Origin: Lentisphaeria bacterium
GTDB taxonomy: Bacteria > Verrucomicrobiota > Lentisphaeria > Oligosphaerales > Oligosphaeraceae
DNA length: 5,780 nt
Direction: 5' to 3'
Assembly: GCA_016302725.1 (NCBI GenBank)
Contig: JAEDNB010000133.1
Location: 1-5,780 of the forward strand
In this document: one piece after another, positions 5,727-5,780 of the stretch
Layout: every line of letters begins with the position of its first letter
How positions within the stretch are numbered: the stretch's first letter is position 1
The notes under the pieces: model-generated
What the model was told of the DNA's origin: nothing
Database searches by the model: none
The model's input: the letters and a program-made list of their open reading frames with translations, nothing else
Program-made: the position numbers and the translations under genes

Positions 5727-5780
5727 TGGTGGTGGGTCATGGATTCGGACCATGGAAAGCAAAGCTAGCAGATTTACAGT
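5727..5780 (-). tRNA. tRNA-Tyr (GUA anticodon), 3' portion, runs off right edge
   Basis: Read on the minus strand from 5780: A31, then the anticodon loop CTGTAAA with anticodon GTA at 5777-5775. The 3' half of the anticodon stem follows (TCTGC), then a 13-nt class II variable arm, TAGCTTTGCTTTC, able to form AGC/GCT. The T arm is CATGG-TCCGAAT-CCATG, then acceptor strand ACCCACC, discriminator A and encoded CCA (5729-5727). The layout parallels E. coli tRNA-Tyr nearly base for base, including the long variable arm. The 5' acceptor, D arm and the 5' half of the anticodon stem lie outside the window; the predicted 5' end is GGTGGGT. The T loop reads T54-C55 instead of the usual T54-T55. Confidence 0.93.

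Noticed and set aside
5622..5762. A 47-residue N-terminal extension of the MmcB-like protein from a TTG codon
   Set aside because: It would begin inside the tRNA-Tyr gene and read through its terminator. The ATG at 5621 is far more plausible.
5700..5780. tRNA 3' end as an attachment site of an integrated element
   Set aside because: I found no second copy of the tRNA 3' sequence, no integrase and no mobility gene in the window, and the neighbouring genes look chromosomal.

Overview
The window is a GC-rich bacterial segment in which every convincing gene lies on the minus strand, so it reads from right to left. The products (TolC-type outer-membrane channel, periplasmic adaptor, RND inner-membrane pump) require a diderm, Gram-negative cell. 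Three of the four genes with a complete 5' end lack a recognisable Shine-Dalgarno sequence. Together with the protein style this hints weakly at the Verrucomicrobiota/Lentisphaerota side of the PVC group, but taxonomy cannot be settled from this sequence.

Layout from right to left. (1) 5727-5780 is the 3' portion of a tRNA-Tyr(GUA) gene with an encoded CCA; its 5' part lies outside the window. A perfect intrinsic terminator follows it within a few bases. (2) 4788-5621 encodes a 277-residue protein of unknown function. I read it as a divergent MmcB-like member of the PD-(D/E)XK nuclease fold, with a long coiled-coil/helical insert and an apparently lost E-x-K catalytic pair. (3) 3777-4541 encodes a TetR-family repressor of the CerR/DUF1956 type with an unusual lysine- and cysteine-containing N-terminal extension. 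(4) 2321-3619 encodes a TolC-family channel, 843-2159 an HlyD/AcrA-type adaptor, and 1-836 the first 278 residues of an RND permease that continues past the left edge.

The last four genes form a complete tripartite efflux cassette with its probable regulator, in the order tetR, tolC, adaptor, pump. Adaptor and pump are tightly coupled: 6 nt separate them, and the pump's ribosome binding site sits inside the end of the adaptor gene. The other junctions are wider (157-246 nt) and carry dyad symmetries: a 38-bp imperfect palindrome before the channel gene, a cluster of three GC-rich inverted repeats before the adaptor gene, and a likely sigma70 promoter before tetR. The simplest model is that the repressor senses a toxic or xenobiotic compound and controls its own gene and the pump; the substrate cannot be told from sequence. 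No gene-free stretch exceeds 300 bases (the longest is 4542-4787), and I see no CRISPR array, insertion sequence or integrase.

Most of the window is a conventional efflux operon. The most unusual items are the degenerate MmcB-like protein, the extended repressor, the intergenic dyads, and the C at position 55 in the tRNA-Tyr T loop.
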